A model generated the notes under the pieces. That model saw only the letters and a program-made list of their open reading frames with translations, was not told the origin of the DNA and searched no databases. Position numbers and translations under genes: made by a program. This document shows, piece by piece, positions 43,595 to 53,673 of a stretch of DNA of 64,000 bases (position 1 is the first letter of the stretch; the number at the start of each line of letters is the position of its first letter). The stretch is from Rhodobacteraceae bacterium EL53. Lineage in GTDB: Bacteria > Pseudomonadota > Alphaproteobacteria > Rhodobacterales > Rhodobacteraceae. The stretch spans positions 124,001 through 188,000 of the forward strand of contig OMPR01000014.1 of assembly GCA_900313015.1 (NCBI GenBank). The letters run 5' to 3'.

Positions 43595-44295
43595 GGTTTG
43601 CTCCAACTGTCTGCGGGGTCGGCATCGGCGTATTCACGCAACTTAAGGGTATCGCTGATTTCGGCGTGGTTCTTTTTGACGGATACACCGACTGGCTTCA
43701 GCCGGGTAAACGCCCGCGAGAGGCTTTCGGGTTTCATCCCCAAACGCGCCGCAATCAGCATTTTGTCGTATGGCAGGGTAACGTCACATTGCTGAGCGTT
43801 AGGCGCGCAGAGGTTCAACAGGAACTCCGCAACCCGTTGCGCCCCTGTCCGGGCCTTTAGTTGTTCCAACTGCGAGACCAGCGAATGTAGGTGCGTAAAA
43901 GCGGATGCCAGAATCGAGACACCAATTTCAGGGTCCTGCTTGATCAATGAAATGACAGCTGACGACGGGATATGCATGACCTCGCACGCGGTGACCGCCT
44001 CGGCAGAAACCGGATAGGGCAGGTTACGCAACGCTACAGCCTCACCAAAGCTCTCTCCTCGGGTAAAGACGCTGACCACGGCCTCGGACCCGGTTGGGGC
44101 AATGCGGAACAGCTTGACCCAGCCATCGATCACAACATGAATCGCTTGTGATGTCTCTTCCTGAAGAAAGATGTTCTCACCTCGATCGTAGTGCTGCCAA
44201 CGTGCTTGGCTCAGTAATGTTCCTACGTGCGTGTCAGGTAAGGATCGCAAAAGCAACGAATCTCGGGCGACGGTTTTTTGTGATTCGTATGCCAA
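43591..44295 (-). CDS. Crp/Fnr-family transcriptional regulator (Dnr/NnrR-like)
   Basis: A 234-residue regulator: an N-terminal cyclic-nucleotide-type sensor domain (residues 20-130) and a C-terminal HTH (165-225, IAARLGMKPESLSRAFTRLKPVGV). No N-terminal four-Cys cluster of classical Fnr is seen, so a nitrogen-oxide-type Dnr/NnrR sensor is more likely than an oxygen sensor. The frame seems to start at a TTG (44295) with AGGA upstream. It is divergent from nosCRZDFYLX across 401 bases and is the obvious candidate to act on the box at 44625. Confidence 0.85.
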   Translation of the reverse strand: MAYESQKTVARDSLLLRSLPDTHVGTLLSQARWQHYDRGENIFLQEETSQAIHVVIDGWVKLFRIAPTGSEAVVSVFTRGESFGEAVALRNLPYPVSAEAVTACEVMHIPSSAVISLIKQDPEIGVSILASAFTHLHSLVSQLEQLKARTGAQRVAEFLLNLCAPNAQQCDVTLPYDKMLIAARLGMKPESLSRAFTRLKPVGVSVKKNHAEISDTLKLREYADADPADSWSKP

Positions 44296-44696
44296 GCAGT
44301 TTCATTCCTATATTGTCCTGAGTCAGCCCTGATCGCACTGAGTGTTGACCCGCCTTACCAGATTTTAACCCAAATTATGCCAAACGCCGCGGCAGCGCAC
44401 GCAGCTTTTCTTTGGCTCTGGTTCGGTGTGATTTTCCTGCGGGTGTGAGGCGCGAGAAAATTGGATTTTTGGATACTAAGCCCTTGGCTATGTGAGAGAG
44501 ATTTTCCTCAATAGCTGTCTCCCTAGCATGCCAATTAGAAGACCGGGCGGGATATACGGGGCTTGAGAATTCAATAAATACAAAGACTTGAATATATGTT
44601 TTTCTAAAAAAAACACCATTCGGCCTGACTTCGATCAAGTCCAAGGGATCCTGACCTCTCTATGGAAAGGGAAACTGAACCCGTTGGATTTCTCGA
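44296..44696. other. Control region between the Crp/Fnr gene and nosC
   Basis: 401 gene-free bases. It contains the FNR-type box at 44625 near its nos end, and a weaker look-alike TTGTC-CTGA-GTCAG (44313-44326) near the Crp/Fnr start, which could be for autoregulation. A minus frame of about 89 codons across 44375-44644 has no family character and I do not call it. Confidence 0.5.
44625..44638 (+). promoter_or_regulatory. FNR/NnrR-type box of the nos operon (class II position)
   Basis: CTGAC-TTCG-ATCAA matches the FNR/Dnr consensus TTGAY-N4-ATCAA except for the first base. A TATGGA -10 hexamer at 44661-44666 would put the transcription start near 44673, so the box centre is at -41.5, the usual class II activator position. 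Confidence 0.7.
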
Positions 44697-45185
44697 ATGC
44701 TTATGCCAGCACAACATCGTATCGCAAAAGCCAAGGACACATTTTTGTGCCCTGCTTTGCTGCGTGCGGTGTGCAGTGGATTGGCGATTTTCGCAGTGAT
44801 CTTTCAGCTTTTGTTTCCTGTCGCTGCGCAGGCGAGCAATTCTGATTGGATCGAAATTTGTGCCGAGCAAGGCCCGGTTATGATCCAAGTCGATTATTCA
44901 GGGGATGAACCGGAACCGGTTACGGGCCCGTGCCCTAAATGTCAGGCCTGCGCATTGTGCGCGCTTGCTGATGTAACCGATCCGCCCATTCTCTCGCGGG
45001 TGGATGTGCAGGTCGCTGTGGGTCGCGATGACCTGTCAAAGGCAGCGCAGTGTCTGATCGTCAATCCTGCGCAATACTGGCCTGACACACGCGGACCGCC
45101 GGTTGCGCCCCAAAATATCACCGAACGCGCCCTGCGCGCGTCCATCGCATCAATCCAGAACATCGGAGGTGCGCTGTGGACGTAA
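44697..45185 (+). CDS. nosC: NosC, small Cys-rich protein of the nos operon
   Basis: A 162-residue protein with a hydrophobic N-terminal segment (about residues 25-45, ending VAAQAS) that could be a signal or anchor, and a dense cluster CPKCQACALC (about residues 79-88) with CxxCxxCxxC spacing. A gene of this type precedes nosR in Paracoccus (nosCRZDFYLX); its role is not established, and metal handling is suggested by the cysteines. The ATG at 44703 is a possible alternative start. It overlaps nosR by 10 bases and is the first gene after the FNR box. Confidence 0.8.
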   Translation: MLMPAQHRIAKAKDTFLCPALLRAVCSGLAIFAVIFQLLFPVAAQASNSDWIEICAEQGPVMIQVDYSGDEPEPVTGPCPKCQACALCALADVTDPPILSRVDVQVAVGRDDLSKAAQCLIVNPAQYWPDTRGPPVAPQNITERALRASIASIQNIGGALWT

Positions 45186-47356
45186 GACGCGCAATCCATA
45201 TTTTATTGGCCTCTTTCGCTTTCTGCTGCGCGGCACTGACCGCCCAAGCCGATAGCCTCGCCAGCTTTCTTCTTGACATTGAACCCGCTGAGCTGGTGCC
45301 CGGAGCAGATGCTTTTGGCCCGGTCCGAGACGACGTTAAAGTTGCCCCCGTGCTTAAGGGTGGTGAAACGGTCGCGTGGGCCTTTCTGACCTCTGATTTT
45401 GTTGGAACAACCGGATATTCGGGCAAACCGATCCATGTGGTGGCGGCCATTGATGACGACGCTGTGTTGGCCGGGGTCAAATTGGTCAAGCACTCAGAAC
45501 CCATTGTCTTGATTGGTATTCCCAATTCCAAAATGGTCGCGCTGACCGAAGGTTACACAGGTCTGGACCTGAAAGCCGAAGCCGCATCAGGCGGTGAAGC
45601 GCATGATCTCGATATCATTTCCGGCGCGACCGTGACGATCATGATCATCGACGACAGCCTTGTGCGGGGCGGTATCAAAGTGGCGCGCGCCCTTGGATTG
45701 GGTGGCTTGTCTGCGCAGGCCGCAACCGGGCCAAAGCGCGAGCTTGATATGACCAACCAAGAGGTCAACGATTGGGCGACGCTGTCTGGTAATGGCTCTG
45801 TGCGCCGGATGACGCTGGACATCGGCCAGATCAACGCCGCCTTTGAAGCAACCGGCGATGCGCGTGCGATCAAACGCCCTGAACCCGGCGATCCTGACGA
45901 TACTTATATCGACATGCATGTGGCCTTGGTTTCTGTGCCTTCTATCGGGTTGTCACTGTTGGGCGAGGCGGAATATGCCAATCTGACCAAATGGCTTAAA
46001 CCCGGTGAACAGGCGATTTTGGTTCTGGGCCGTGGTGCCTATTCGTTCAAAGGGTCTGGCTATGTGCGCGGCGGTATCTTTGACCGGATTCAGTTGATCC
46101 AAGGGGACAACGCGGTTCGCTTCTTTGATCGTCAGCAACGCCGTTTGGGGGATCTTGCCACGGATGACAGCCCAACGTTCACTGAACTGGACCTGTTTAA
46201 AATCGCCGCAGATGCCGAATTCGACGCGGCCGAGCCATTCCGCCTGCAATTGCTGGCGCAGCGCGCAGTGGGGGCGGTCGAAAAGACGTTTCTGACCTTT
46301 GATCTGGGCTACAAACTGCCTGAACAATATCTGCTGCCCCTTGCCGCCCCCGCGGTGATTGACAGCGCGACAGATGAATCCGCAGCCAAGGCGGCCCTGT
46401 GGCAACGCATCTGGAAAGACAAAACAGTCGAGATCGCAGGCCTGGGCGTCATGCTTTTCGTCCTGACGGGGGTCTTTTTCTTTCAGTTCCACGCGACCAT
46501 GAATGCCCGCGCGTTCTATTGGTTCCGCATCGGGTATTTGACGGTCTCTTTGGTTTTCCTTGGCTGGTATGCCAACGCCCAGCTGTCGGTTGTGAACCTG
46601 ATGGCGCTGGCTGGCAGCCTGCGCAGTGGCGGGTTCACTTGGGATGCCTTTTTGCTGGACCCGCTGGTGTTCATCCAATGGTTCGCGATTGCGGCTGCCC
46701 TGCTCTTTTGGGGGCGCGGGGCCTATTGCGGCTGGTTGTGCCCGTTTGGAGCCCTGCAAGAACTGACCAATAAAATTGCGCGGGCCTTCAACGTGCCACA
46801 GTGGACCTTGCCCTGGGGCTTGCATGAACGTCTGTGGCCGCTCAAGTACATGATCTTTTTGGGTTTGTTTGGCCTCAGTATGGTGTCGATCCCGCTGGCC
46901 GAAACCTATGCCGAGATTGAACCGTTCAAAACCGCAATCATCCTCAAGTTCGTGCGCGATTGGCCGTTTGTCGTCTTTGCCGTGCTGTTGCTGGTGGCGA
47001 ACCTGTTTATCGAACGGTTCTACTGTCGCTACATCTGCCCGCTCGGCGGTGCACTGGCGATCCCCGCACGGATCCGCATGTTCGATTGGCTCAAGCGCTA
47101 CAAAGAATGCGGAAGCCCCTGCCAGACTTGTTCTAACGAGTGTCCCGTTCAGGCGATCCACCCCACCGGCGAGATCAACCCGAACGAATGCGTAAACTGC
47201 CTGCACTGTCAGGTTCTCTATCAATCCGAGAGCAAATGCCCGGTCGTGATCAAACAGGTCAAACGCCGCGCCAAGGTTGGCTCTGCTGACCTCAAGATGC
47301 CTCTCGGGCAACCCCCGGCGAACCATCCAAACGCCAAACAGACACCTATTTCCTAA
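45176..47356 (+). CDS. nosR: Nitrous oxide reductase maturation/electron-transfer flavoprotein NosR
   Basis: A 726-residue membrane protein. A signal peptide (about residues 1-25) leads to a periplasmic FMN-binding domain with the SGATVT flavinylation site near T154. About five to six membrane segments follow (about 420-640) carrying the two CX3CP motifs CGWLCP and CRYICP. The C-terminal cytosolic domain has two 4Fe-4S clusters ([13 protein letters not shown] and CVNCLHC). NosR feeds electrons to NosZ and is needed for its expression and CuZ maturation. Starts at GTG, overlapping nosC. Confidence 0.95.
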   Translation: MDVRRAIHILLASFAFCCAALTAQADSLASFLLDIEPAELVPGADAFGPVRDDVKVAPVLKGGETVAWAFLTSDFVGTTGYSGKPIHVVAAIDDDAVLAGVKLVKHSEPIVLIGIPNSKMVALTEGYTGLDLKAEAASGGEAHDLDIISGATVTIMIIDDSLVRGGIKVARALGLGGLSAQAATGPKRELDMTNQEVNDWATLSGNGSVRRMTLDIGQINAAFEATGDARAIKRPEPGDPDDTYIDMHVALVSVPSIGLSLLGEAEYANLTKWLKPGEQAILVLGRGAYSFKGSGYVRGGIFDRIQLIQGDNAVRFFDRQQRRLGDLATDDSPTFTELDLFKIAADAEFDAAEPFRLQLLAQRAVGAVEKTFLTFDLGYKLPEQYLLPLAAPAVIDSATDESAAKAALWQRIWKDKTVEIAGLGVMLFVLTGVFFFQFHATMNARAFYWFRIGYLTVSLVFLGWYANAQLSVVNLMALAGSLRSGGFTWDAFLLDPLVFIQWFAIAAALLFWGRGAYCGWLCPFGALQELTNKIARAFNVPQWTLPWGLHERLWPLKYMIFLGLFGLSMVSIPLAETYAEIEPFKTAIILKFVRDWPFVVFAVLLLVANLFIERFYCRYICPLGGALAIPARIRMFDWLKRYKECGSPCQTCSNECPVQAIHPTGEINPNECVNCLHCQVLYQSESKCPVVIKQVKRRAKVGSADLKMPLGQPPANHPNAKQTPIS

Positions 47357-47367
47357 AGGAGGAAATC

Positions 47368-49275
47368 ATGTCGGATCACGAAAACAAACTGAACGTCACC
47401 CGCCGCGGCCTGTTGGGCGCCACAGCCACAGGCGCCGTTGCCGCCGCCGCTGGTGTTGGCTCGACCCTGATGAGCGCGAAAGAGGCCAGCGCCGCCGCCA
47501 AGGTTGCCTTGGAACCCGGTGAACTGGACGATTATTATGGCTTCTGGTCGTCAGGCCAGACCGGGGAGCTGCGTATTCTGGGTGTGCCCTCCATGCGTGA
47601 ATTCATGCGCGTGCCCGTCTTCAACCGCTGCTCTGCCACCGGCTGGGGTCAGACAAACGAGTCCCGCAAAATCCTGACCGAAGGTCTGTTGCCGGAAACC
47701 AAAGAGTTCCTCGCTGCGAATGGCAAGGAAATGTATGACAACGGCGATTTGCACCACCCCCACATGTCGTTCACCGATGGGGTGTATGACGGTCGCTTCA
47801 TCTTTATGAACGACAAAGCCAACACCCGCGTGGCGCGTGTGCGTTGCGATGTGATGAAATGCGACAAGATCATCGAGATCCCAAATGCCATGGATATCCA
47901 CGGCATGCGCCCGCAGAAATATCCGCGCACCGGATATGTTTTTGCCAATGGTGAGCACGAAGCGCCGCTGGTTAACGACGGCAAAATTCTGGATGAGCCT
48001 GCGGAATATGTGAACATCTTTACCGCCATCGACGGTGACGAGATGGAAGTCGCATGGCAGGTGATCGTCTCGGGCAACCTCGACAACACAGATTGTGACT
48101 ATCAGGGCAAATACGCCTTCTCGACCTCGTACAACTCAGAAATGGGGATGAACCTCGGGGAAATGACCGAGAACGAGATGGACCACGTTGTCGTGTTCAA
48201 CATCAAAGCTATTGAGGCCGCTGTTGCGGCCGGCAAGTACGAAGAGCTGAACGGCGTCAAAGTGGTTGATGGGCGTAAAAACGCAGGCACCAACCTGACG
48301 CGCTATATCCCGATCCCGAATTCGCCCCACGGCGTAAACGCGGCGCCGGACAAAAAGCACATCATGATCAACGGTAAACTGTCACCGACCGTTTCGGTGA
48401 TCGACGTGACCAAGGTTGATGCGCTGTTTGAATCCGATGCGGATCCACGGTCTGCCATCGTTGCCGAACCTCAGCTGGGTCTTGGTCCGCTCCACACCGC
48501 GTTCGACAACAAGGGCAACGCCTATACAACCCTGTTCCTGGACAGCCAGGTTGTGAAATGGGACATCGCAAAAGCGATTGAATCCTTTGCAGGCAGCGAC
48601 GTTGACCCGATCCTGGACAAAGTCGATGTGCAGTATCAGCCGGGCCACAACTCTACCTCGATGGGTGAAACTGCGGATGCCGATGGCAAATGGCTGATCT
48701 CGATGAACAAGTTCTCCAAGGACCGGTTCCTCAATGTGGGTCCTCTCAAGCCTGAGAACGAACAGCTGATTGATATTTCGGGCGATAAGATGAAGGTGGT
48801 CCATGATGGTCCAACCTTCGCCGAACCGCATGACAGTATCATCGTGCGTCGGGATATCGTGAACCCGGTCAACGTCTGGGACCGCAACGACCCAATGTGG
48901 GAAGAGGCGCGCAAACAGGCCGAAGCCGATGGTGTTGATCTTGAGGACACCCCCGAGGAACCCATCCGGGACGGCAACAAAGTGCGCGTCTACATGACCT
49001 CGCAGGCGCCGACCTTCTCGATGGAGAAATTCACCGTCAAACAGGGCGACGAAGTCACCGTTTATGTGACCAACCTGGATGATGTGGATGACGTGACTCA
49101 CGGCTTTTGCATGGCGAACTTTGGTGTCGCAATGGAAGTCGGCCCAATGGCAACCGCTTCGGTCACCTTCATCGCAGAACGCCCCGGCGTGCATTGGTTC
49201 TATTGTCAGTGGTTCTGCCACGCGCTCCACATGGAGATGCGCGGTCGGATGCTTGTCGAACCACGGGCGTCTTAA
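47368..49275 (+). CDS. nosZ: Nitrous-oxide reductase (clade I, Tat-exported)
   Basis: A 635-residue periplasmic copper enzyme that reduces N2O to N2. The Tat signal is RRGLLGA (twin Arg R12-R13). The CuZ region has DLHHPHMSF in the beta-propeller, and the CuA site is intact: [15 protein letters not shown] with its two Cys, His and Met near the C-terminus. The length and Tat signal mark the clade I type. A near-perfect Shine-Dalgarno AAAGGAGGAAAT precedes the ATG; the gap from nosR is 11 bases. Confidence 0.98.
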   Translation: MSDHENKLNVTRRGLLGATATGAVAAAAGVGSTLMSAKEASAAAKVALEPGELDDYYGFWSSGQTGELRILGVPSMREFMRVPVFNRCSATGWGQTNESRKILTEGLLPETKEFLAANGKEMYDNGDLHHPHMSFTDGVYDGRFIFMNDKANTRVARVRCDVMKCDKIIEIPNAMDIHGMRPQKYPRTGYVFANGEHEAPLVNDGKILDEPAEYVNIFTAIDGDEMEVAWQVIVSGNLDNTDCDYQGKYAFSTSYNSEMGMNLGEMTENEMDHVVVFNIKAIEAAVAAGKYEELNGVKVVDGRKNAGTNLTRYIPIPNSPHGVNAAPDKKHIMINGKLSPTVSVIDVTKVDALFESDADPRSAIVAEPQLGLGPLHTAFDNKGNAYTTLFLDSQVVKWDIAKAIESFAGSDVDPILDKVDVQYQPGHNSTSMGETADADGKWLISMNKFSKDRFLNVGPLKPENEQLIDISGDKMKVVHDGPTFAEPHDSIIVRRDIVNPVNVWDRNDPMWEEARKQAEADGVDLEDTPEEPIRDGNKVRVYMTSQAPTFSMEKFTVKQGDEVTVYVTNLDDVDDVTHGFCMANFGVAMEVGPMATASVTFIAERPGVHWFYCQWFCHALHMEMRGRMLVEPRAS

Positions 49276-49277
49276 TC

Positions 49278-50534
49278 ATGCGCTGGCTCCTGACCATAGC
49301 ACTCTTGCTCGGTTCGCCCCTTTGGGCGGGGGATTGGGACGTGCCCAATCGGGCAGAAGCCATTGCTGAGACATTGGCACAGGCGGAGGAGGGAGACACC
49401 CTTCGCCTGTCGCCCGGTATCTATGCGGAAACTTTGGTTCTGTCCCGGCCCGTCACAATCGACGGGCAGGGGCAGGCCACTTTGGACGGACAAGGCACCG
49501 GCAGCGTCATCACCGTCACTGGCCCGGACGTTACCGTGCAGAACCTGACCATTATCGGGTCGGGCTCTGACCACAAGGAAATCGACAGCGGAGTGCAGTT
49601 GACCAAAACCGCCACCGCACCGCAGATCCTGAACAATGTGCTGATTGGCAACTTGTATGGCGTGGACATCCACGGGGCCAAAAACAGCCTTGTGCAAGGC
49701 AACCGGATCGAAGGCCGACTGGACCGCCATATGAATGCGCGCGGCAATGGCGTTTATGTCTGGAACGCGCCGGGTTCTGTTGTCGACAACAATGACATTC
49801 AATACGGCCGCGACGGGGTCTTTGTGAACTCGTCAAAGAAAAACACGTTTACCAACAACCTGTTCCGCGACCTGCGATTTGCCGTGCATTACATGTATGC
49901 GGATAATTCTGAGGTCTCAGGCAACGTTTCCATTGGCAATGATCTGGGCTATGCGGTGATGTTCACCAAACGGGTCAAGATCACGGACAATGTCTCGATC
50001 AACGACCGCGAACACGGGGTCATGCTGAACTATGCCAACCAGAGCGTGATTTCTGGCAATGTAGTGATCGGCGCGCAGCAAAAGTGCACGTTCCTCTACA
50101 ATGCCCACAAGAACGAATTCACCAACAATTGGTTTCAAGGCTGCGGCATTGGCATTCACTTTACTGCTGGCAGCCAACGCAATCGCATTGTCGGCAACAG
50201 CTTTATCGGCAACCGGACGCAGGTCAAATATGTCTCGACCAAATGGGTCGAGTGGTCCGAAAACGGGCAAGGCAATTATTGGTCCGATTTCGCCGCCTTT
50301 GATGTGGACGGCAACGGCATTGCCGATGTCCCCTATCGCCCGAATGACAGCATGGACCATGTGTTGTGGACACAGCCAGCCGCCAAAATGCTGCTGGGGT
50401 CGCCTGCCGTGCAACTTGTGCGCTGGTCCCAATCCGCCTTTCCGGCCCTGTTGCCGGGCGGTGTTATGGACAGCCATGCTATGATGAAACCCGTCGAACC
50501 CGACGCAATGAAAAAGGTGCCTCATGATGGATAA
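49278..50534 (+). CDS. nosD: Nitrous oxide reductase maturation protein NosD (periplasmic beta-helix)
   Basis: A 418-residue periplasmic protein with a short signal peptide (residues 1-17, ending LWAGD) followed by tandem right-handed beta-helix repeats, visible as recurring VxxNxI/VxGN units such as ISGNVVIGAQ and IVGNSFIGN. NosD works with the NosFY ABC transporter to deliver sulfur for CuZ assembly. ATG at 49278, 2 bases after the nosZ stop; its end overlaps nosF by 11 bases. Confidence 0.95.
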   Translation: MRWLLTIALLLGSPLWAGDWDVPNRAEAIAETLAQAEEGDTLRLSPGIYAETLVLSRPVTIDGQGQATLDGQGTGSVITVTGPDVTVQNLTIIGSGSDHKEIDSGVQLTKTATAPQILNNVLIGNLYGVDIHGAKNSLVQGNRIEGRLDRHMNARGNGVYVWNAPGSVVDNNDIQYGRDGVFVNSSKKNTFTNNLFRDLRFAVHYMYADNSEVSGNVSIGNDLGYAVMFTKRVKITDNVSINDREHGVMLNYANQSVISGNVVIGAQQKCTFLYNAHKNEFTNNWFQGCGIGIHFTAGSQRNRIVGNSFIGNRTQVKYVSTKWVEWSENGQGNYWSDFAAFDVDGNGIADVPYRPNDSMDHVLWTQPAAKMLLGSPAVQLVRWSQSAFPALLPGGVMDSHAMMKPVEPDAMKKVPHDG

Positions 50535-51417
50535 GGCCCTGACCATCTCAAACGTGAACAAAGACCGCGGCAAAATCCGGGTGCTTAGCGATATCAACCT
50601 GTCCCTTTCCCCAGGTGAACGTGTGGCCCTGTTGGGGCACAACGGCGCCGGAAAATCCACGCTGATAAAATCCATTCTGGGTCTGACCTCCTTTCAATCC
50701 GGTGAGATCCTGATTGGAGCGGCCAAACCCGGCAGCGCCCGCGCGCGCGCCGCGACGACCTTTCTGCCCGAGGCGGTTTCGTTCCATCCCGCCCTGACCG
50801 GGCGTGAACAGTTGACGCTGTTTGCGCGTTTGGCGGGGGAAAAAGCCGATGTCGCTGGGTTGCTGGACCGCGTTGGGCTGCCCGAAGCGATGGATCGCCG
50901 CATTGGCACCTATTCCAAGGGCATGCGTCAACGGCTGGGTCTGGCGCAGGTTCTGCTGGGCAAACCCGAGGTGGCGCTGCTCGATGAGCCCACCAGTGGT
51001 CTCGACCCGATTTCGCGCCAAGATCTATATGCCATCATTGATGAACTTGCGGCGCAAGGCACTGCTGTTCTGATCGCCAGCCACGCCCTGACCGAGGTCG
51101 AAGCCCGCACCGACCGCATCGCCATTCTGCGCAAGGGCGCAAAGGTGGCTGATGACACACTGTCCAATCTGGCAGATCAGGCCGGGCTGCCGATCAAGTT
51201 GCGCATCCGCGCGGCCGAAAACCCCGATGCCTTGGCGGCACAGACCGGGGGGACCCGTATAAACGGCGCGTCGGTTGAACTGCTGTGTTCCCCCGCCACC
51301 AAGATGCAGGCGTTGCGTCAGGTCGCGGCGCTTGGGGATGCGGTTGTGGATGTGGATGTGACGCCGCCGCGTCTCGAAGATCTGTATCGTCACTATTCAG
51401 GGGAGGCCGTGCAATGA
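50524..51417 (+). CDS. nosF: ABC transporter ATP-binding protein NosF
   Basis: A 297-residue ATPase. Walker A GHNGAGKST (about residue 38-46), ABC signature YSKGMRQRLGLAQ (about 138) and Walker B VALLDEPTSGLDP (about 153-165) are complete. With NosY it forms the transporter for CuZ sulfur supply. Start inside the last codons of nosD (M at 50524 or 50527); stop overlaps nosY (ATGA). Confidence 0.96.
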   Translation: MMDKALTISNVNKDRGKIRVLSDINLSLSPGERVALLGHNGAGKSTLIKSILGLTSFQSGEILIGAAKPGSARARAATTFLPEAVSFHPALTGREQLTLFARLAGEKADVAGLLDRVGLPEAMDRRIGTYSKGMRQRLGLAQVLLGKPEVALLDEPTSGLDPISRQDLYAIIDELAAQGTAVLIASHALTEVEARTDRIAILRKGAKVADDTLSNLADQAGLPIKLRIRAAENPDALAAQTGGTRINGASVELLCSPATKMQALRQVAALGDAVVDVDVTPPRLEDLYRHYSGEAVQ

Positions 51418-52235
51418 CCCGTTTTCTCGCTATTGCGGTTGCTGAAATGCACATCCTGCGTCGCAATCGCTGGCTGTTCATGGCGACGCTTATCATGGTG
51501 CTGTTTGCCTTGGCTCTGACATTCGCCGGCAGCGCCCCCACAGGGGCGTTGGGGGTGGATATGTTAACCGTGTCTGTGGCGTCGATGACCACCTTGTCGG
51601 TCTATCTGGCTCCGTTATTGGCCCTGATGATTTCGTTTGATTCCATCGCCGGTGAATCTGACCGCGGCAGTCTTGCCTTGTTGCTGGCCTATCCCGCTGG
51701 GCGCGGAGAGATCCTGCTGGGCAAGTTCACGGCCCATATCGCCGCGCTTGCCTTTGCCATGACAATTGGCTTTGGCACGGCCGGGGCTGTGGCCGCTTGG
51801 TTTGGCGGCGTCAGTGTCGACAGCCTGATTGCACTGATCCGGTTGATCCTGACGTCAATCTTGTTGGGTGCGGTCTTTTTGGCTTTGGGCTATTGCCTGT
51901 CGGCTTTGGCCGGAGGGGCGACGGCTGCGGCTGGGATGTCGGCCGGTCTGTGGCTGATTTTTGTGGTGCTTTATGACCTCGGGCTGCTTGGCGCAGTTGT
52001 CTTGGACCAAGGCGGCGTCTTTACCCAATCGGTGTTTCCATGGGTGATGGTCGCCAACCCCGCAGATGCGTTTCGGGTCTGGAATATTGCTGCCTCTGAC
52101 AGTGTCGCTTTGACTTCTGGCATGACCGGCGCGGCACAGGCGTTGCCGATGTGGGCAGCCCCTGTCTCGTTGTTGATCTGGCCGGTGATTGGCTTTGTCT
52201 TGGCCCGCGCCGCGTTTCAAAGGGTAGAGCCATGA
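51414..52235 (+). CDS. nosY: ABC transporter permease NosY
   Basis: A 273-residue inner membrane protein with about six hydrophobic segments. The region ESDRGSLALLLAYPAGRGEILLGK (N-terminal third) is typical of ABC-2 permeases of the NosY type. It pairs with NosF; start and stop overlap its neighbours by four bases each. Confidence 0.95.
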   Translation: MTRFLAIAVAEMHILRRNRWLFMATLIMVLFALALTFAGSAPTGALGVDMLTVSVASMTTLSVYLAPLLALMISFDSIAGESDRGSLALLLAYPAGRGEILLGKFTAHIAALAFAMTIGFGTAGAVAAWFGGVSVDSLIALIRLILTSILLGAVFLALGYCLSALAGGATAAAGMSAGLWLIFVVLYDLGLLGAVVLDQGGVFTQSVFPWVMVANPADAFRVWNIAASDSVALTSGMTGAAQALPMWAAPVSLLIWPVIGFVLARAAFQRVEP

Positions 52236-52750
52236 AACGTCTGATCTTGATTGCTGCCCTGACCTTAACTGCTTGCAAAGAAGACGTGGCACAAGCTCCG
52301 CCCGAACCCATTGAAATGACGGAACTGGCGCTCAGCTATTTCTGTCAGATGAACATATCCGAACATGGGGGCCCCAAGGCGCAGATCCATCTCAAAGGGT
52401 ACCCTCAACCGCTGTTTTTTGCGCAGGTCCGGGACATGGTCGCCTATGTCAAAAGCCCCGAACGGGACGCTGAGATAACCGCAATCTACGTGACCGATAT
52501 GTCTGTTGCCCCCAGTTGGGCCAACCCCGGAACTGCAAACTGGATCGCGGCAGATGCTGCCAATTTTGTTGTTGGATCAAACGTTGCCGGGGGCATGGGC
52601 GCGCCCGAAATTGTCCCCTTTGGCACCCTTGATGGCGCGGGCGCGTTTATATCGACCTATGGTGGCCGCGCGCTGCCGCTGACTGAAATTCCAGATGATG
52701 CCGCGCTTGGGCCGGTTGATCTGGACCTTGCACTGGAGACACCGGCATGA
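52232..52750 (+). CDS. nosL: NosL copper-binding lipoprotein
   Basis: A 172-residue lipoprotein. The lipobox LTAC puts the lipidated Cys near residue 15, followed by KEDV. The copper-binding segment FCQMNISEHGG has the Cys and Met of the NosL site. NosL supplies Cu(I) for the CuZ centre of NosZ. ATG at 52232 overlaps nosY; its end overlaps nosX. Confidence 0.95.
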   Translation: MKRLILIAALTLTACKEDVAQAPPEPIEMTELALSYFCQMNISEHGGPKAQIHLKGYPQPLFFAQVRDMVAYVKSPERDAEITAIYVTDMSVAPSWANPGTANWIAADAANFVVGSNVAGGMGAPEIVPFGTLDGAGAFISTYGGRALPLTEIPDDAALGPVDLDLALETPA

Positions 52751-53655
52751 CGATCCTGTCCCGTCGCCGCTTTTTGACCATCTCTGCTTCGACCTTGGCA
52801 GTGCCCGCTTTTGCGATGGACGCGCCTATCGCGTCTTGGCGCGGGACGGCCATGGGGGCGTCCGCGTCCATGCAGTTGCAGGGGGTAACACCCGAGGTCG
52901 CAGCCCCCATTTTTGCCGGTGTTGAACAAGAATTGGGCCGGTTGGAAAATATCTTCAGCCTGTATCGACCTGACTCTGAACTCAGCCGTTTGAATCAAAC
53001 CGGCCACTTGAAGAACCCGGCGCCTGAGTTGCTGGAGGTGTTGAGCCTGTGCGACACGTTGCACCACAGCAGTGGCGGCGCGTTTGATCCGTCAATCCAA
53101 CCCTATTGGCAGGCACTGGCGCGGCGTGCGCCAGAACCTGAGCTGGAACAGGCGCGGGGCTTGATCGGGTGGGAAAACGTACGATTTGACCCCCGTTCTG
53201 TACGATTTGAAAAAGGGCCGGGTATGGCGCTGACTCTGAACGGTGTCGCACAGGGGGCTGTTACGGATCGGATTGCGGCTCTGCTCAGGGCGCAGGGGCT
53301 GCGGGATGTCATGGTCAACATGGGTGAAATCTCGGCGCGCGGGAACCGGCGGGGCGCAGGCGGTTGGACCGCTGGCATCGCCACCCCCGAAGGGCGTGTC
53401 GTGCATCATGTGACCTTGCAGGATTGTGCGATTGCGACCTCGTCCCCACGGGGAATGATGATCAACCCGGATTTGGGGGTCGGTCACATTCTAGACGCCT
53501 TGGCGCAAGCCCCACAGCGCGGATTGGTTTCGGTCACCGCACCCACGGCTGCCTTGGCGGATGGATTGTCCACGGCACTGTGTTTGTTGGATGACAAAGC
53601 GGCGGTATTGGCGCTGCGCGCGCATCCCACGGCAGAATTGGTTTACAGCGCCTAG
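52747..53655 (+). CDS. nosX: NosX, ApbE-type FAD:protein FMN transferase
   Basis: A 302-residue ApbE-family protein. A Tat-like N-terminus (SRRRFLTISAST) and the family core GGAFDPSIQPYW (about residue 112) are present. It attaches FMN covalently to NosR, which needs it at the SGATVT site. The gene ends at a palindrome that overlaps its stop. It completes nosCRZDFYLX. Confidence 0.95.
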   Translation: MTILSRRRFLTISASTLAVPAFAMDAPIASWRGTAMGASASMQLQGVTPEVAAPIFAGVEQELGRLENIFSLYRPDSELSRLNQTGHLKNPAPELLEVLSLCDTLHHSSGGAFDPSIQPYWQALARRAPEPELEQARGLIGWENVRFDPRSVRFEKGPGMALTLNGVAQGAVTDRIAALLRAQGLRDVMVNMGEISARGNRRGAGGWTAGIATPEGRVVHHVTLQDCAIATSSPRGMMINPDLGVGHILDALAQAPQRGLVSVTAPTAALADGLSTALCLLDDKAAVLALRAHPTAELVYSA

Positions 53656-53661
53656 GCGCTG
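53646..53661. terminator. Palindrome at the end of the nos operon
   Basis: A 16-bp perfect palindrome with arms CAGCGCCT and AGGCGCTG, which contains the nosX stop TAG (53653-53655) and lies 12 bases from the convergent Lrp stop. Short for a terminator but symmetric between convergent genes. Confidence 0.45.
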
Positions 53662-53673
53662 CGTCCACCGGGT

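Noticed and set aside
44375-44644. Minus-strand frame of 89 codons in the nos control region
   Set aside because: It overlaps the FNR box and promoter, has no family character and no Shine-Dalgarno.
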